Below are positions 26,079 through 35,779 of a stretch of 64,000 nucleotides of DNA, in pieces. Both the position numbers and the translations under genes were made by a program. The stretch comes from Rathayibacter sp. VKM Ac-2857 (GTDB lineage Bacteria; Actinomycetota; Actinomycetes; Actinomycetales; Microbacteriaceae), in assembly GCF_013205025.1 (NCBI RefSeq), contig NZ_JABMLE010000002.1:605556-669555 (forward strand). Direction: 5' to 3'. The first letter of the stretch is position 1, and each line of letters opens with the position of its first letter. The notes beneath the pieces were generated by a model that had not been told where the DNA came from, searched no databases, and saw nothing but the letters and a program-made list of their open reading frames with translations.

Positions 26079-26423
26079 ATGGGGAGGACTGCGATCTCGT
26101 TGAATCCCGTCGCCGGCGACGCGCTGCGCCTGCTCGGCGCACAGGTGAGGATCGCGCGGCACGCACGGCGCTGGAGTTCCGCCGAACTGGCCGCGCGCGC
26201 CGGAGTCTCGGTCCCCACGGTTCTCGCGCTCGAGGCCGGCAAGCCCTCGGTCTCGATCGGGAACGCTCTGAACATCGCCGTCCTCGCGGGCGTCGACCTG
26301 TTCGGCATCGCCGACCCCGTGGAGCTGGCCCGCGCGCGCAAGCGCGGTGAGGACCGCGTCGCCCTGCTTCCCGCCAAGACCTACATGCCGCGGGAGGGCG
26401 CCGATGGCGACTTCGACTTCTGA
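26079..26423 (+). CDS. hipB: HipB-like XRE-family antitoxin
   Basis: A 114-residue DNA-binding protein with a Cro/C1-type helix-turn-helix (about 33-70: SAELAARAGVSVPTVLALE, then KPSVSIGNALNIAVLAGVD). It should dimerise on the palindrome upstream and neutralise the HipA kinase. AGGGGG lies before the ATG. The C-terminal tail (ALLPAKTYMPREGADGDFDF) is longer than in many HipB proteins and acidic. It overlaps hipA by 20 bases. Confidence 0.88.
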   Translation: MGRTAISLNPVAGDALRLLGAQVRIARHARRWSSAELAARAGVSVPTVLALEAGKPSVSIGNALNIAVLAGVDLFGIADPVELARARKRGEDRVALLPAKTYMPREGADGDFDF

Positions 26424-27636
26424 CATCTACGTCTGGACCTGGTTGCCCGGGTCGTCCGAGCCCGTTCCCGCGGGGCTCCTGCGGCGACGTGGCGACGACC
26501 TCCGCTTCCGCTACAGCGACAGGTACGCGGCGAGGACCGAGGCGATCAGTCTCTACGGCCCCGCCCTCCCCCTCCAGCCCGGCGTATGGTTCGAGCCTCA
26601 GGCCAACCTGCACATGCCGGGCGCCGTCAGAGACGCGTCGCCGGACAACTGGGGGCGTCGGGTGATCCTCAACCGCACGCTCGGCCAGGAGGCGGACGGA
26701 GACACCACCCTGCTCGACGAGGGCGAATATCTGCTGCGCTCTGCCTCCAACCGTCTCGGGGCGATCGACTTCCAGAGCCGGCCGGACGAGTACGAACCCC
26801 GCGGCGAGGCCGCCAGCCTCACCGAGCTGTACGACGCCGCCGAGCTCGTGCAAGCAGGAACGCCGCTCACTCCTGACCTCGATGACGCGCTCCTGGCCGG
26901 AACGGCCATCGGCGGGGCACGACCGAAGGCACTTCTCGCGAGCGAGGAGTCCGAGTACATCGCCAAGTTCTCGACCTCGGACGACCCGATCGACGTGGTC
27001 GGCGCCGAGGCCGCCGCCACCTTCCTGGCCTCCCACGCCGGTATCCCGACCGCGGGTATGACGATCGTCCGCTCGCTGGGTCGGAAGGCACTGCTGCTCG
27101 AGCGGTTCGATCGTCCGGGCGGAGGTCGTCGCCACCACGTCGTCTCCGCGCTGACCCTCCTCGATGCGCCGGAGACGTTTCTGCCGTACGGCTCGTACCC
27201 GGAGATCCTCGACGCCCTGAGGCCCACCACCGCGCGGCCCGAGGGCGTGGCCGACCAGCTCTTCCGTCGCGTCGCTTTCAACATCGCCGTCAGCAACACG
27301 GACGACCATCTGCGCAATCACGCGGCGTTCTGGGACGGCCGGCATCTCGAGCTGACGCCGGCCTACGATCTCAGCCCTGCGAGCAGCCGGAGCGAACGCG
27401 CGAATCAGGCCCTGGCGTACAGCAGATCCGGACGGAGGGACTCGAATCTCGGGAGCCTGCTCTCCGCAGCAGCCGACTACGGCCTCAGCCGCCGCGCTGC
27501 GTCGGCGATCGTCGAGGAGGTCCGGGACGCCATCCACAGCCACTGGGACGACGCCGCCGAGTTCGCGCAGCTGACGACGGTCGACAAGCAGCTCCTCTGG
27601 CGACGGCAGATCCTCCACCCGTCCATCGACTGGTGA
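26404..27636 (+). CDS. hipA: HipA-family Ser/Thr kinase toxin
   Basis: A 410-residue HipA kinase; in E. coli HipA phosphorylates glutamyl-tRNA synthetase and induces persistence. Expected motifs are present: GGARPK (170-175, ATP-binding loop), the catalytic loop NTDDHLRNH (298-306) and the metal-binding YDLSP (321-325). The toxin therefore looks catalytically intact. ATG at 26404, preceded by GGGAGGG, lies inside hipB and is preferred to an upstream frame at 26347 whose first residues are out-of-frame hipB sequence. Target in this organism is unknown. Confidence 0.9.
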   Translation: MATSTSDIYVWTWLPGSSEPVPAGLLRRRGDDLRFRYSDRYAARTEAISLYGPALPLQPGVWFEPQANLHMPGAVRDASPDNWGRRVILNRTLGQEADGDTTLLDEGEYLLRSASNRLGAIDFQSRPDEYEPRGEAASLTELYDAAELVQAGTPLTPDLDDALLAGTAIGGARPKALLASEESEYIAKFSTSDDPIDVVGAEAAATFLASHAGIPTAGMTIVRSLGRKALLLERFDRPGGGRRHHVVSALTLLDAPETFLPYGSYPEILDALRPTTARPEGVADQLFRRVAFNIAVSNTDDHLRNHAAFWDGRHLELTPAYDLSPASSRSERANQALAYSRSGRRDSNLGSLLSAAADYGLSRRAASAIVEEVRDAIHSHWDDAAEFAQLTTVDKQLLWRRQILHPSIDW

Positions 27637-27655
27637 CCGTCGGTGGGTGCACCCG

Positions 27656-27748
27656 TCAGCGCCAGCCGCGCGCCGTCTCGTACGCCGCGATGCTGTCGAC
27701 CATCGTGCCGATGAACGGGTAATCGCCGATCATCTCCCGCAAGAGCCG
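27656..27748 (-). pseudogene. Possible 3' remnant of a lost gene
   Basis: On the minus strand 30 codons ending in TGA read RLLREMIGDYPFIG, then TMVDSIAAYETARGWR, with protein-like composition and codon use. An in-frame TAA immediately precedes them. It looks like the C-terminus of a deleted protein. The family is not recognised, and a chance open stretch cannot be excluded. Confidence 0.35.
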
Positions 27749-27786
27749 TTATGCGATTCATCACACGTCGCAAGTGCTCGAGGTCA

Positions 27787-27891
27787 GTCGATCTCGACGA
27801 ACCCGCTACGCGGGCTACTCGATCAGCATGGAGGGCGCCTGCCTGCTCATGCTGGTCGAATAGCCGCGGCATGCGGCGTGTCGAGACCCCC
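27787..27891. repeat. Degenerate pair of REP-like arms
   Basis: Two arms of the dispersed family, 27787-27830 (CTACTCGATCAGCATG end) and 27848-27891 (ATGCTGGTCGAATAGCC start), face each other. Together with the putative remnant and the tRNA-Tyr terminator they fill the gap between hipA and tRNA-Tyr. Confidence 0.75.
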
Positions 27892-27915
27892 ACCTCCGGA
27901 GGCGGCGGAACGGAG

Positions 27916-27956
27916 GAAGCCCCGCTCGCCGCCTCGGGAGGCTGGTGCGGGGCTTC
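27916..27956 (-). terminator. Terminator of tRNA-Tyr
   Basis: GAAGCCCCGC (27916-27925) pairs with GCGGGGCTTC (27947-27956) with a nested GCCTC/GAGGC stem inside. It follows the tRNA-Tyr 3' end by 29 bases in the minus direction. Confidence 0.75.
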
Positions 27957-27985
27957 GATCGTGCAGTCGTTCGATATCGATGCTG

Positions 27986-28067
27986 TGGCGAGTGAGGGAT
28001 TCGAACCCCCGAAGGCTACGCCGTCTGATTTACAGTCAGATCCCTTTGGCCGCTAGGGTAACTCGCC
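27986..28067 (-). tRNA. tRNA-Tyr (GTA)
   Basis: An 82-base class II tRNA. Acceptor GGCGAGT pairs with ACTCGCC, the anticodon stem-loop is TCTGA-CTGTAAA-TCAGA with anticodon GTA, and a long variable arm follows before T-arm GGGGG/CCCTC with TTCGAAT. The discriminator is A. On the minus strand TATCCT about 50 bases upstream could be its -10 box. Confidence 0.93.
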
Positions 28068-28151
28068 GTCGCGCACCCGACCGGGAGTCAAGCTCTCGAC
28101 CGAAGGCGCTGGACAAGGATACCCACGCGCTCCCCGGATCGGAAATCGGCC

Positions 28152-28889
28152 TCAGCCCGCCGCCGCGGCGTAGCGCGACGCCGCCTCGGCGACCTTGCCC
28201 GCGTAGCTCGTCGCAGGGTTGTACGCCGCGATCGCGTCCCGCCAGCCCGACTGCGTGGTGAGGTCGCCGCCCGCCTGGCAGAGGTAGCGCGCGGCGGTCA
28301 CCGCCTGCTGATCGACGTTCTGCGGGTCCCAGCCGGTCGACGCCCAGCGCATCCAGGTGGCGGGGATGATCTGCAGCGGGCCCATCGCCCGGTCCGTCTC
28401 GGGATCGCCGTCGAGCGCGCCGCCGTCGTTGTCCTCGACGCGGTCGAACTGCGTGCCGTCCAGCGAGGGTCCGTAGATCGGCTCGGTGGGGCGCCCATCC
28501 TCGCCGAGCTCCCCGCCGAAGATGGTGCCGTGCCGGCTCTCGACGTAGCCGATGCCGGCGAGCGTCGCCCAGTCGAGGCCGCAACCGGGGTCGACCGAGG
28601 AGGTCAGCAGCGCCGCGCCCGCGTAGGCGGTGAGCGCGCGCACGGGGATCCCGCTGCCCTCGGCGGTGCCGGCCAGCCAGTCGCCGCTCGTGAGCTGGCG
28701 GACGGGAGTCGCCGCCGTCTCCTCCGGGTCCTCCAGCAGAGCCGGATCGGCCGCAACAGGCGCGGCGGCCGCCGGCGGCACGGTCACGAGCCCGTCCTCG
28801 TACTCCACCGCGGGCTCCGCGGGGCGGGTGCAGCCGACGAGCGCGAGGCCGACGAGCGGCAGGATCAGCAGGGCGGGAAGGCGGCGCAC
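28152..28889 (-). CDS. Lytic transglycosylase-like lipoprotein
   Basis: A 245-residue exported protein. The signal sequence ends in a lipobox LVGC (17-20), so it should be lipid-anchored on the outer face of the membrane. After a Pro/Ala linker the C-terminal domain (about 75-240) is a lysozyme-like/transglycosylase fold with [12 protein letters not shown] (catalytic glutamate in VES), [12 protein letters not shown] and [15 protein letters not shown]. It should cleave peptidoglycan glycan strands. GTG at 28889 has GAAGGGACG upstream. It diverges from yajQ. Confidence 0.88.
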   Translation of the reverse strand: MRRLPALLILPLVGLALVGCTRPAEPAVEYEDGLVTVPPAAAAPVAADPALLEDPEETAATPVRQLTSGDWLAGTAEGSGIPVRALTAYAGAALLTSSVDPGCGLDWATLAGIGYVESRHGTIFGGELGEDGRPTEPIYGPSLDGTQFDRVEDNDGGALDGDPETDRAMGPLQIIPATWMRWASTGWDPQNVDQQAVTAARYLCQAGGDLTTQSGWRDAIAAYNPATSYAGKVAEAASRYAAAAG

Positions 28890-28955
28890 CGTCCCTTCGT
28901 ACCAGGCGCGCCTCCGGATCGGCCCGGCCGAGGCGCGAAAGCTAAGCTCGGAGGC

Positions 28956-29444
28956 ATGGCAGATTCAACGTTCGACGTCGTCAGCAAGGTCGACAAGATG
29001 GAGGCGGACAACGCCCTCAACCAGGCCCACAAGGAGGTCGAGCAGCGCTACGACTTCAAGAACGTCGGCGCCTCGATCGCCTGGAGCGGCGAGAAGATCC
29101 TGATCAAGGCGAACACCGAGGAGCGGGCCAACGCCATCCTCGACGTCTTCCAGACCAAGCTGATCAAGCGCGGCATCAGCCTCAAGAGCCTCGACTCGGG
29201 CGAGCCCTTCGCCTCCGGCAAGGAGTACCGGATCGAGTCCACGCTCAAGGACGGCATCGACCAGGAGCAGGCGAAGAAGATCAACAAGCTGATCCGCGAC
29301 GAGGCGCCGAAGTCGGTCAAGTCGCAGATCCAGGGCGACGAGCTCCGCGTCTCGTCGAAGAGCCGCGACGACCTCCAGGCGACGATGGCGCTGCTGCGCG
29401 GGGCCGACCTCGACCTCGACCTCCAGTTCGTCAATTTCCGCTGA
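28956..29444 (+). CDS. yajQ: YajQ family nucleotide-binding protein
   Basis: A 162-residue protein matching the YajQ/DUF520 family over its full length. It starts [20 protein letters not shown] and keeps [25 protein letters not shown] and the C-terminal [10 protein letters not shown]. Family members bind nucleotides and some bind cyclic di-GMP in regulation. TAAGCT lies 7 bases before the ATG (possible leaderless start), and GGAGG is too close to act as a normal ribosome site. The Nudix gene follows three bases after its stop. Confidence 0.93.
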   Translation: MADSTFDVVSKVDKMEADNALNQAHKEVEQRYDFKNVGASIAWSGEKILIKANTEERANAILDVFQTKLIKRGISLKSLDSGEPFASGKEYRIESTLKDGIDQEQAKKINKLIRDEAPKSVKSQIQGDELRVSSKSRDDLQATMALLRGADLDLDLQFVNFR

Positions 29445-29447
29445 GGG

Positions 29448-30125
29448 ATGTCGCACTCCGAGAGCACGCAGGCCCGACCCGGCATCGGGGCCCCCGACGC
29501 GCGGGGCCGCACCGGCCTCGACCGCGAGGGCTTCGACCTGACCGGCAACCCCGACGTCGTCGTGAAGTCGGTGACCCTCCTCTCCAGCCACTGGTACGTC
29601 CTGCGCACCACGGAGTTCGAGTACCGGCACCGCGACGGCCGCTGGACCACCGAGCACCGCGAGACCTACGACCGCGGCAACGGCGCGGCCGTGCTGCTCT
29701 ACGACCTCGAGGCGCGGTCGGTCGTGCTGGTGCGCCAGTTCCGCTACCCCACCTACGTCAACGGCAACCTCGACGGCATGCTGCTCGAGGTGCCGGCGGG
29801 CCTCCTCGACGAGGAGGGTCCGGAGGAGGGCGCGCGCCGCGAGGCGTCGGAGGAGACCGGGCTGGAGGTCGGCCGGCTCGAGCACGTCTTCGACGCGTTC
29901 ATGAGCCCGGGCTCGATCACCGAGATGCTGCACTTCTACGCCGGCCCCTACCGCGCGGGCTCGAGCGACGGCGTCTACGCCGGGCTCGCCGACGAGGGCG
30001 AGGACACCGAGCTCGTCGAGCTCTCCTTCGACGAGGCCCTCGCGCAGATCGGCGTCCAGATCATCGACGCGAAGACGATCATGCTGCTGCAGTGGGCGGC
30101 CCTGAGCGGCCCGTTCTCGCGCTGA
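29448..30125 (+). CDS. Nudix hydrolase (ADP-ribose / nucleotide-sugar pyrophosphatase type)
   Basis: A 225-residue Nudix protein resembling GDP-mannose/ADP-ribose pyrophosphatases (NudK/NudF group). The core has LVRQFRYPTYV, VPAGLL and the Nudix box GLLDEEGPEEGARREASEETG; the catalytic REASEETG is intact but the loop between the first Gly and REASEE is one residue shorter than the standard box. It starts three bases after yajQ and probably shares its transcript. REP-like elements follow. Confidence 0.88.
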   Translation: MSHSESTQARPGIGAPDARGRTGLDREGFDLTGNPDVVVKSVTLLSSHWYVLRTTEFEYRHRDGRWTTEHRETYDRGNGAAVLLYDLEARSVVLVRQFRYPTYVNGNLDGMLLEVPAGLLDEEGPEEGARREASEETGLEVGRLEHVFDAFMSPGSITEMLHFYAGPYRAGSSDGVYAGLADEGEDTELVELSFDEALAQIGVQIIDAKTIMLLQWAALSGPFSR

Positions 30126-30163
30126 CGCCGGCAGCCCTCCCCTCGCGACGGCGGATCGCCATC

Positions 30164-30428
30164 CATGCTGATCGAGTAGCTCGCGGAGCGGGCGTATCGA
30201 GATCCACCGGCGCCAGAAGACAAGTCTGCAGACCCGCCCTTCTGAGGGCCGTGGGTCTCGATACGCCCCTGCGGGGCTACTCGACCAGCATGAATCTCCT
30301 GCTGACCGAGCAGCCCCGGAGAGAGAGCGACTCATGCTGATCGAGTAGCCCTCGAAGAGGGCGTATCGAGATCCACCGTCGTCCGGAGACCGGGTCTCGA
30401 GACGCCGCTGCGCGGCTGCTCGACCAGG
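30164..30428. repeat. REPIN-like composite elements (one full, one shortened)
   Basis: A full 129-bp composite (30164-30292) has terminal inverted repeats CATGCTGATCGAGTAGC and CTACTCGACCAGCATG and an internal CAAGTCTGCAGACC core. A shortened copy (30333-30428) follows. They fill the 316-base gap between the convergent Nudix (+) and UvrA-like (-) genes, which holds no other feature. Confidence 0.82.
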
Positions 30429-30441
30429 AACGGCCGTCCGC

Positions 30442-32721
30442 TCAGGCCGTATACGCCCGCAGCGCGTCGCCGGTCCGTGTCTGCGCGCCCGCGACGAGGT
30501 CCGCCGGGCTCCCCTCGAACACGATCGCGCCGCCGTCGTGCCCCGCGCCGGGGCCGACGTCGATGATCCAGTCGGCGTGCGCCATCAGCGCCTGGTGGTG
30601 CTCGATCACGATCACCGAGGAGCCGGAGTCGACGAGGCGGTCGAGCAGACCGAGCAGATTGTCGACGTCGGCGAGGTGCAGCCCGGTCGTCGGCTCGTCG
30701 AGGATGTAGACCGACCCCTTCGAGGCCATGTTGATCGCGAGCTTCAACCGCTGCCGCTCGCCGCCGGACAGCGTGTTCAGCGGCTGCCCCAGCGTCAGGT
30801 AGCCGAGCCCCACGTCGACGAGGCGCGCCAGGATCGTGTGCGCCGGCCCGGAGCCGAAGAACTCCGACGCCTCGACGATCGGCATCGAGAGCACCTCGTG
30901 GATGTTCCTCCCGCGCAGCCGGTACTCGAGCACCTCGGCGGTGAACCGCTTGCCCTCGCACTCCTCGCAGACCGACGAGACGGTCGCCGCCGGGCCGAGC
31001 TCGGTGAAGATCAGCCCGGCGCCCTTGCAGACCGGGCAGGCACCCGCGGAGTTGGCGCTGAACAGGGCCGCCTTCACGCCGTTCTCCTTGGCGAAGGCGG
31101 TGCGGATCGCATCGAGCACGCCGGTATAGGTGGCGGGGTTGCTGCGCCGCGAGCCGCGGATCGGCGACTGGTCGGCCACGATCACCCCCGGCCGCTTCGC
31201 CAGCGAGCCGTGGATGAGCGAGGACTTGCCCGACCCTGCCACGCCCGTGACGACGGTCAGCACTCCCAGCGGTACGTCGACGTCGACCCCGCGCAGGTTG
31301 TGCGTCGAGGCCCCGCGGATCTCGGCGACGCCCGTGCGCCGGCGCACCTCGCTCTTCAGCGGCACCCGGTGATCGAGATGGCGGCCGGTCAGCGTGTCGG
31401 ACTCCCGCAGCGCCTCGACCGAGCCCTCGAAGCGGATCTCACCGCCGTGCGAGCCGGCCCGCGGGCCGAGGTCGATGACGTGGTCGGCGACCGCGATGAT
31501 CTCCGGCTTGTGCTCGACGACGAGGACCGTGTTGCCCTTGTCGCGGAGCCGCCGCAGCAGCTCGATCACCCGCGAGACGTCGTGGGGATGGAGCCCCGCC
31601 GTCGGCTCGTCGAAGACGTAGGTGATGTCGGTGAGGCTCGAGCCCAGGTGCCGCACCATCTTGACCCGCTGCGCCTCGCCGCCCGAGAGCGTGCCCGACT
31701 CGCGGTCGAGCGAGAGGTAGCCGAGCCCCACCTGCACGAGCGAGTCGAGCGTCCCCAGCAGCGCCTCGACGATCGGGGCGACGGAGGGGTCGCGCACGCC
31801 GCGAAGCCACTCCGCGAGATCGGTCGCCTGCATCGACGAGCACTCGGCGATGTTCCGGCCGCCGATCAGCGAGGAGAGCGCCGCGCGAGTGAGCCGCGCT
31901 CCCCCGCACTCCGGGCAGGCGCCGAAGGTGGCCACCCGCTCGGCGAAGGCGCGGATGTGCGCCTGCGCCGCCTCCTTCGCGAGGTAGAGCCGGGTCACCT
32001 TGACCACCAGGCCCTCGTAGGTCATGTTGATGCCCGCGATCGGCAGCTTGGTGGCCGGCTTGTAGAGGAAGTCGTCGAGCTGCTCCGGGGTGAACTCGGC
32101 GATCGGCACGTCCGCGGGGTAGAGCCCCGACTCGGCCAGGCTCTTCCAGTACCAGCCGCCGACGACGAAGTTCGGCACCGCGTCGAGCGCACCGCCCTCG
32201 AGCGACTTCGAGCGGTCGAACAGCGCGTCGAGGTCGATGTCGGAGACGCGGCCGGTGCCCTCGCAGCGCGGGCACATCCCCTCGGGCAGGTTGAACGAGA
32301 ACGCGCCGCTGGTGCCCACGTGCGGGTCGCCGATCCGACTGAAGAGGATGCGGAGCATCGTGTACGCGTCGGTCGCGGTGCCGACGGTGGAGCGGCCGTT
32401 CGCGCCCATCCGTTCCTGGTCGACGACGATCGTCGCCGAGAGCCCGTCGAGCGACTCGACGTCCGGCCGGGCCGGCGAGCCCATGAACTGCTGCAGGAAC
32501 GCCGAGTAGGTCTCGTTGATCAGCCGCTGCGACTCCGCCGCGATCGTCCCGAACACCAGCGACGACTTGCCGGAACCCGAGACGCCCGTGAACACCGTGA
32601 TCCGGCGCTTCGGGATGTCGACGTCGACGCCGCGGAGATTGTTCTGCCGGGCGCCGCGCACCCGGATCACGTCGTGCGCGCTCCTGTCCGGACTCGTCGC
32701 AGGCACATCGAGCGTCGTCAT
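30442..32721 (-). CDS. UvrA-like ABC ATPase lacking the UvrB-binding domain
   Basis: A 759-residue protein with two UvrA-type ATPase modules. Walker A motifs are [13 protein letters not shown] and [13 protein letters not shown], signatures are [14 protein letters not shown] and [12 protein letters not shown], and zinc-finger cysteines appear as CPRCEG, CPECGG, CPVCKG and CEECEG. True UvrA is about 950 residues; this one is shorter in the way UvrA2/DrrC-type proteins are, which lack the UvrB-interaction domain and are linked to resistance to DNA-binding drugs. The start at 32721 has GGAGACCCG upstream; the longer frame to 33201 runs into the next gene's region and is unlikely. Confidence 0.9.
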   Translation of the reverse strand: MTTLDVPATSPDRSAHDVIRVRGARQNNLRGVDVDIPKRRITVFTGVSGSGKSSLVFGTIAAESQRLINETYSAFLQQFMGSPARPDVESLDGLSATIVVDQERMGANGRSTVGTATDAYTMLRILFSRIGDPHVGTSGAFSFNLPEGMCPRCEGTGRVSDIDLDALFDRSKSLEGGALDAVPNFVVGGWYWKSLAESGLYPADVPIAEFTPEQLDDFLYKPATKLPIAGINMTYEGLVVKVTRLYLAKEAAQAHIRAFAERVATFGACPECGGARLTRAALSSLIGGRNIAECSSMQATDLAEWLRGVRDPSVAPIVEALLGTLDSLVQVGLGYLSLDRESGTLSGGEAQRVKMVRHLGSSLTDITYVFDEPTAGLHPHDVSRVIELLRRLRDKGNTVLVVEHKPEIIAVADHVIDLGPRAGSHGGEIRFEGSVEALRESDTLTGRHLDHRVPLKSEVRRRTGVAEIRGASTHNLRGVDVDVPLGVLTVVTGVAGSGKSSLIHGSLAKRPGVIVADQSPIRGSRRSNPATYTGVLDAIRTAFAKENGVKAALFSANSAGACPVCKGAGLIFTELGPAATVSSVCEECEGKRFTAEVLEYRLRGRNIHEVLSMPIVEASEFFGSGPAHTILARLVDVGLGYLTLGQPLNTLSGGERQRLKLAINMASKGSVYILDEPTTGLHLADVDNLLGLLDRLVDSGSSVIVIEHHQALMAHADWIIDVGPGAGHDGGAIVFEGSPADLVAGAQTRTGDALRAYTA

Positions 32722-32830
32722 CGGGTCTCCGTCCGTCAGCGGTGCCCGAAGCCTAGAGGAGGCCACCGACGTCCGGGAGTCGCCGAGGGCGGCCGGACCG
32801 GAAGGGCCCCTCAGCAGCGCGGAATGCTCC

Positions 32831-35779
32831 TCACTGGTCGTGGCCGGTCCACACGACAGTCCGGGTGCTCTGTGCCCAGGGCTTGTCCGAGGGCCAGCTG
32901 CGGAGGGTGATGGTCTGCGGATTCGGCAGCGGCCGGTCGAAGGCGACGCTGAAGGCGCCGGTCGCGTCGGTCTCGATCGGCGGTAGGGCGGGGTCGTCCC
33001 CGAGCCGGAGTTGGATCTTCTGACCCGCGGGGACGGTGCCCTCGATGCCGGTCGTGGTGAGCCGGGTGATCCGGATGGGCGAGTCCTCGACGCTCTCCGG
33101 GATCGGAGCCGGGACGGTGGGTCCGCCATCGAGGACGATGCGCTCGGCGATCGTGTGGTCCATGAACGTCGCGACGAGACGGGTGCTGCCACCGGGCGCA
33201 TCCGGCCGCGCGGTGAGGGTGAAGTGCCCGTCCGCCGCGGTGACCGAGTCGGAGGCGGGGAGGCCGTTCTTCGTCGCGTCGATGCTGTCCTGCGGCATCG
33301 TCTGCAGCTGGACGACCGCGCCCGGGGTGACGGTGCCGATGACGGTCCGCCCCTCGACGCGCAGGTCGGATCCCCACTCCACGGCGGGCTTCGGCGTCGG
33401 CTTCCCCGTCGTGGTGACGGTGACGGTCTTGCCGGCGCTGGCGAAGCCGCCGGTGTCGACGGTCGAGGTGTGCAGCTCGTAGGTCGCGGTCGCGCCGGGC
33501 CCCTGGAAGCCCTTCTCGTTGCGGCAGACCCAGAGGCCGACCGTGTTCACCTTCGTCGCCCCGCAGGCGAGGTCCTTCGTGGTCGAGTTCCAGACCTGGA
33601 CGAACGAGCCGGGCGTGCCCGTGCCGGTGAACGAGGTCACCGAGTCGATGGGCGCTGGTGACGCGGGCGCGGTGAACGCCCAGTCGCGCTGCACCTTCGT
33701 CACCGACGCGAGGACCATCTCCTCCGTGACCATCGGCGTCGCGAACGCGTTCCTCGACGGCGCCCAGAGCGGCAGGTCGTCGAGCGCGTGCCGGAACCTG
33801 CTCTGCATCGTCGTCCGGATCGAGCCCAGCGGAGTCGTGAACTCGTCCACCCGGACCGGCGTCGGATTCACGGTCGGCAGGGCGTCGAGGTCGACGTGGT
33901 GCTTGAAGCCGTTGATCGACACGCCGCCGTTGTCGTTCATCGTGTCCGCCCACTTCTTGCGGAACTCCGTGAACACCGCACCGCTGTTGTACTCCTGAAG
34001 AAGAGCATCCAGGCCCTGGTCCAAGCTGATCGCTCCGGCGGACGCGATCCTCGCCAGCTCCTGGTCGGTCGCCTCCCGGATCAGCCGCTTCTGCTCCTGA
34101 CTTCCGCCGGGGCCGCCCCCGGTCGTCAGGTCATCACCGGCGTTGAGCTGCTCCAGATCGACCTTCGTCTGGAGGTAGTCGGCCCGGTAGCGGGCTTCGT
34201 CCATCCGGTCCGAGACGGCGTCGCGCATCGAGTCGGCCATCGCGTTCGCCTGCTTCTCCAGCGCCGGATCTGCCCAGTCCTTGAACGCCACGGCCATCTG
34301 CTGCCCGGCGTCCATCGCGCCCTCCACCGGCGACGGGTGCGACCAGATGGAGGTGGCCGTGTAGAGGACCATCAGCGGCGCCAGCACCGGCATCGCAGCC
34401 GTCAAGGTCCCCGCCATCGAGAAGATGAAGTCCGTCTCGCTGCCGCCCTGATCGAACGCGATGATCGACGTCACGAACCCGACCACCGACCCCGCAGCGC
34501 CCAGGGTCGTCGCGATCCTCGACCCCAGGATCGGCGCGATCGAGGTGACGATGTCCGTCGTCGTGTTGGTGATCGACAGCGCACTCACATCGCCCTGCAT
34601 CAGGCCGAGGACATCCAGCCCGACGCCGACACCACTCAGCGAATCCGACCCCGCGAGGAACCGGAACGACGCCTTCTCGAACCCCGCAACGACCTTCGGA
34701 TACCGCGCCCACACCCCCGACGCCAGACCCGGGCCGTGCACCTGCCGGATCGCGTCCCCCACCGGATCGGCCAGCACCCTTCGCTGCACCGCCCGCGGAC
34801 CCTCGAACGCTGACGACACCTCCGACGCCACCCGCGCCTCGAACGCGGTCGACTTCTCCGGCGACGTCGGCCTGCGAGTGGTCGCCCCGCACGCGAGGCA
34901 CGACTCCCCCGGGCCGGCCCCCCGTCCGGCCCCGGATCCGACGGGCGACCCGGGCCGGCTCGGCGACCCGACCGGAGAATCGGGCTGCTCCGGCGCGTCC
35001 CAGGTCCCCTGCGCCGGCACGACATCGGTGCGACCCCGCAGATCGGCCGCCTCCCAGTCGTCGAAGCCCTGACGGACGGTGACGTCGAGCGTCAGGAAGT
35101 ACTCTCCTCCGAGGACGAAGTTGCTGGGGTCGTACTCGGGGCGCGTCGTCACCCCCCGCTCGCGCGCGAAGGTGAGCTCTGTCGGCGGACGCATCGCGAT
35201 GCTCAGGCGCGCGGCCGCCGCTCGGAGCCACCCGTCGCGCTGCCCCGCCGGAGTGTCGACGGCGAGGGACTTGTCCGCCGCGTGCTTCTGGGCCCGCAGG
35301 AACCACGGATCCACGCTGATCGAGGGGAACTCCTCCGGAGTGAACTCCGCTCGACCGTCCGGGTCGGGCGTCGTCAGGACCTCCCGCGCCGCGGTCAACC
35401 CGCGCGGCCCCCCGTGAGCGAACACCTCCTTCAGGCTCTCGAGGACCTCGCCCTCGTCGTCCGCGGGTCCGGTCAGGGGCCAGGAGCTCCACTCGGGTGT
35501 GTCGATCCAGACCTCCCCCGTCGGCTCGGCACCGCCCGCCGTCGCCACCGCGTGCATCAGCTCGTGGTGCACGGCCGTCTCGGCGCTCAGCAGCCGGCCC
35601 GCCCCAGACGCGGGGTCGAACCACATCGAGTGCGTCGTGTCGCCGTCCCCCCAGACATCCGGGCTCAGGGCGATCATGCTGCCCGATCCCTCGATGCCGC
35701 TGCCGAGGGAGGTCGCCCTCGTGCCTCGTACCTGGCCGGACGAGCGCTCCGCGAACACGATCTGCACGTCCGACGTCAC
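32831..35779 (-). CDS. Botulinum-neurotoxin-like protein 2, main part (frameshifted copy)
   Basis: This 982-residue frame holds most of a second BoNT-like protein. The zinc-protease motif HELMH is at 72-76, a candidate third ligand Glu118 lies in KEVFAHGG, and RxxY at 213-216 (RPEY). A linker with Cys294 and Cys297 leads to the translocation-type domain (about 310-600), which includes TTTDIVTSIAPILGSRI and the helix YRADYLQTKVDLEQL. Three Ig-like beta domains end the protein. It lacks a signal peptide because a one-base shift at 35799-35803 separates it from its N-terminus (35776-36249). Restoring one base gives 1139 residues aligned end to end with the intact paralogue upstream. Internal GTG at 35779 may be fortuitous. 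Described from sequence only; target unknown. Confidence 0.82.
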   Translation of the reverse strand: MTSDVQIVFAERSSGQVRGTRATSLGSGIEGSGSMIALSPDVWGDGDTTHSMWFDPASGAGRLLSAETAVHHELMHAVATAGGAEPTGEVWIDTPEWSSWPLTGPADDEGEVLESLKEVFAHGGPRGLTAAREVLTTPDPDGRAEFTPEEFPSISVDPWFLRAQKHAADKSLAVDTPAGQRDGWLRAAAARLSIAMRPPTELTFARERGVTTRPEYDPSNFVLGGEYFLTLDVTVRQGFDDWEAADLRGRTDVVPAQGTWDAPEQPDSPVGSPSRPGSPVGSGAGRGAGPGESCLACGATTRRPTSPEKSTAFEARVASEVSSAFEGPRAVQRRVLADPVGDAIRQVHGPGLASGVWARYPKVVAGFEKASFRFLAGSDSLSGVGVGLDVLGLMQGDVSALSITNTTTDIVTSIAPILGSRIATTLGAAGSVVGFVTSIIAFDQGGSETDFIFSMAGTLTAAMPVLAPLMVLYTATSIWSHPSPVEGAMDAGQQMAVAFKDWADPALEKQANAMADSMRDAVSDRMDEARYRADYLQTKVDLEQLNAGDDLTTGGGPGGSQEQKRLIREATDQELARIASAGAISLDQGLDALLQEYNSGAVFTEFRKKWADTMNDNGGVSINGFKHHVDLDALPTVNPTPVRVDEFTTPLGSIRTTMQSRFRHALDDLPLWAPSRNAFATPMVTEEMVLASVTKVQRDWAFTAPASPAPIDSVTSFTGTGTPGSFVQVWNSTTKDLACGATKVNTVGLWVCRNEKGFQGPGATATYELHTSTVDTGGFASAGKTVTVTTTGKPTPKPAVEWGSDLRVEGRTVIGTVTPGAVVQLQTMPQDSIDATKNGLPASDSVTAADGHFTLTARPDAPGGSTRLVATFMDHTIAERIVLDGGPTVPAPIPESVEDSPIRITRLTTTGIEGTVPAGQKIQLRLGDDPALPPIETDATGAFSVAFDRPLPNPQTITLRSWPSDKPWAQSTRTVVWTGHDQ

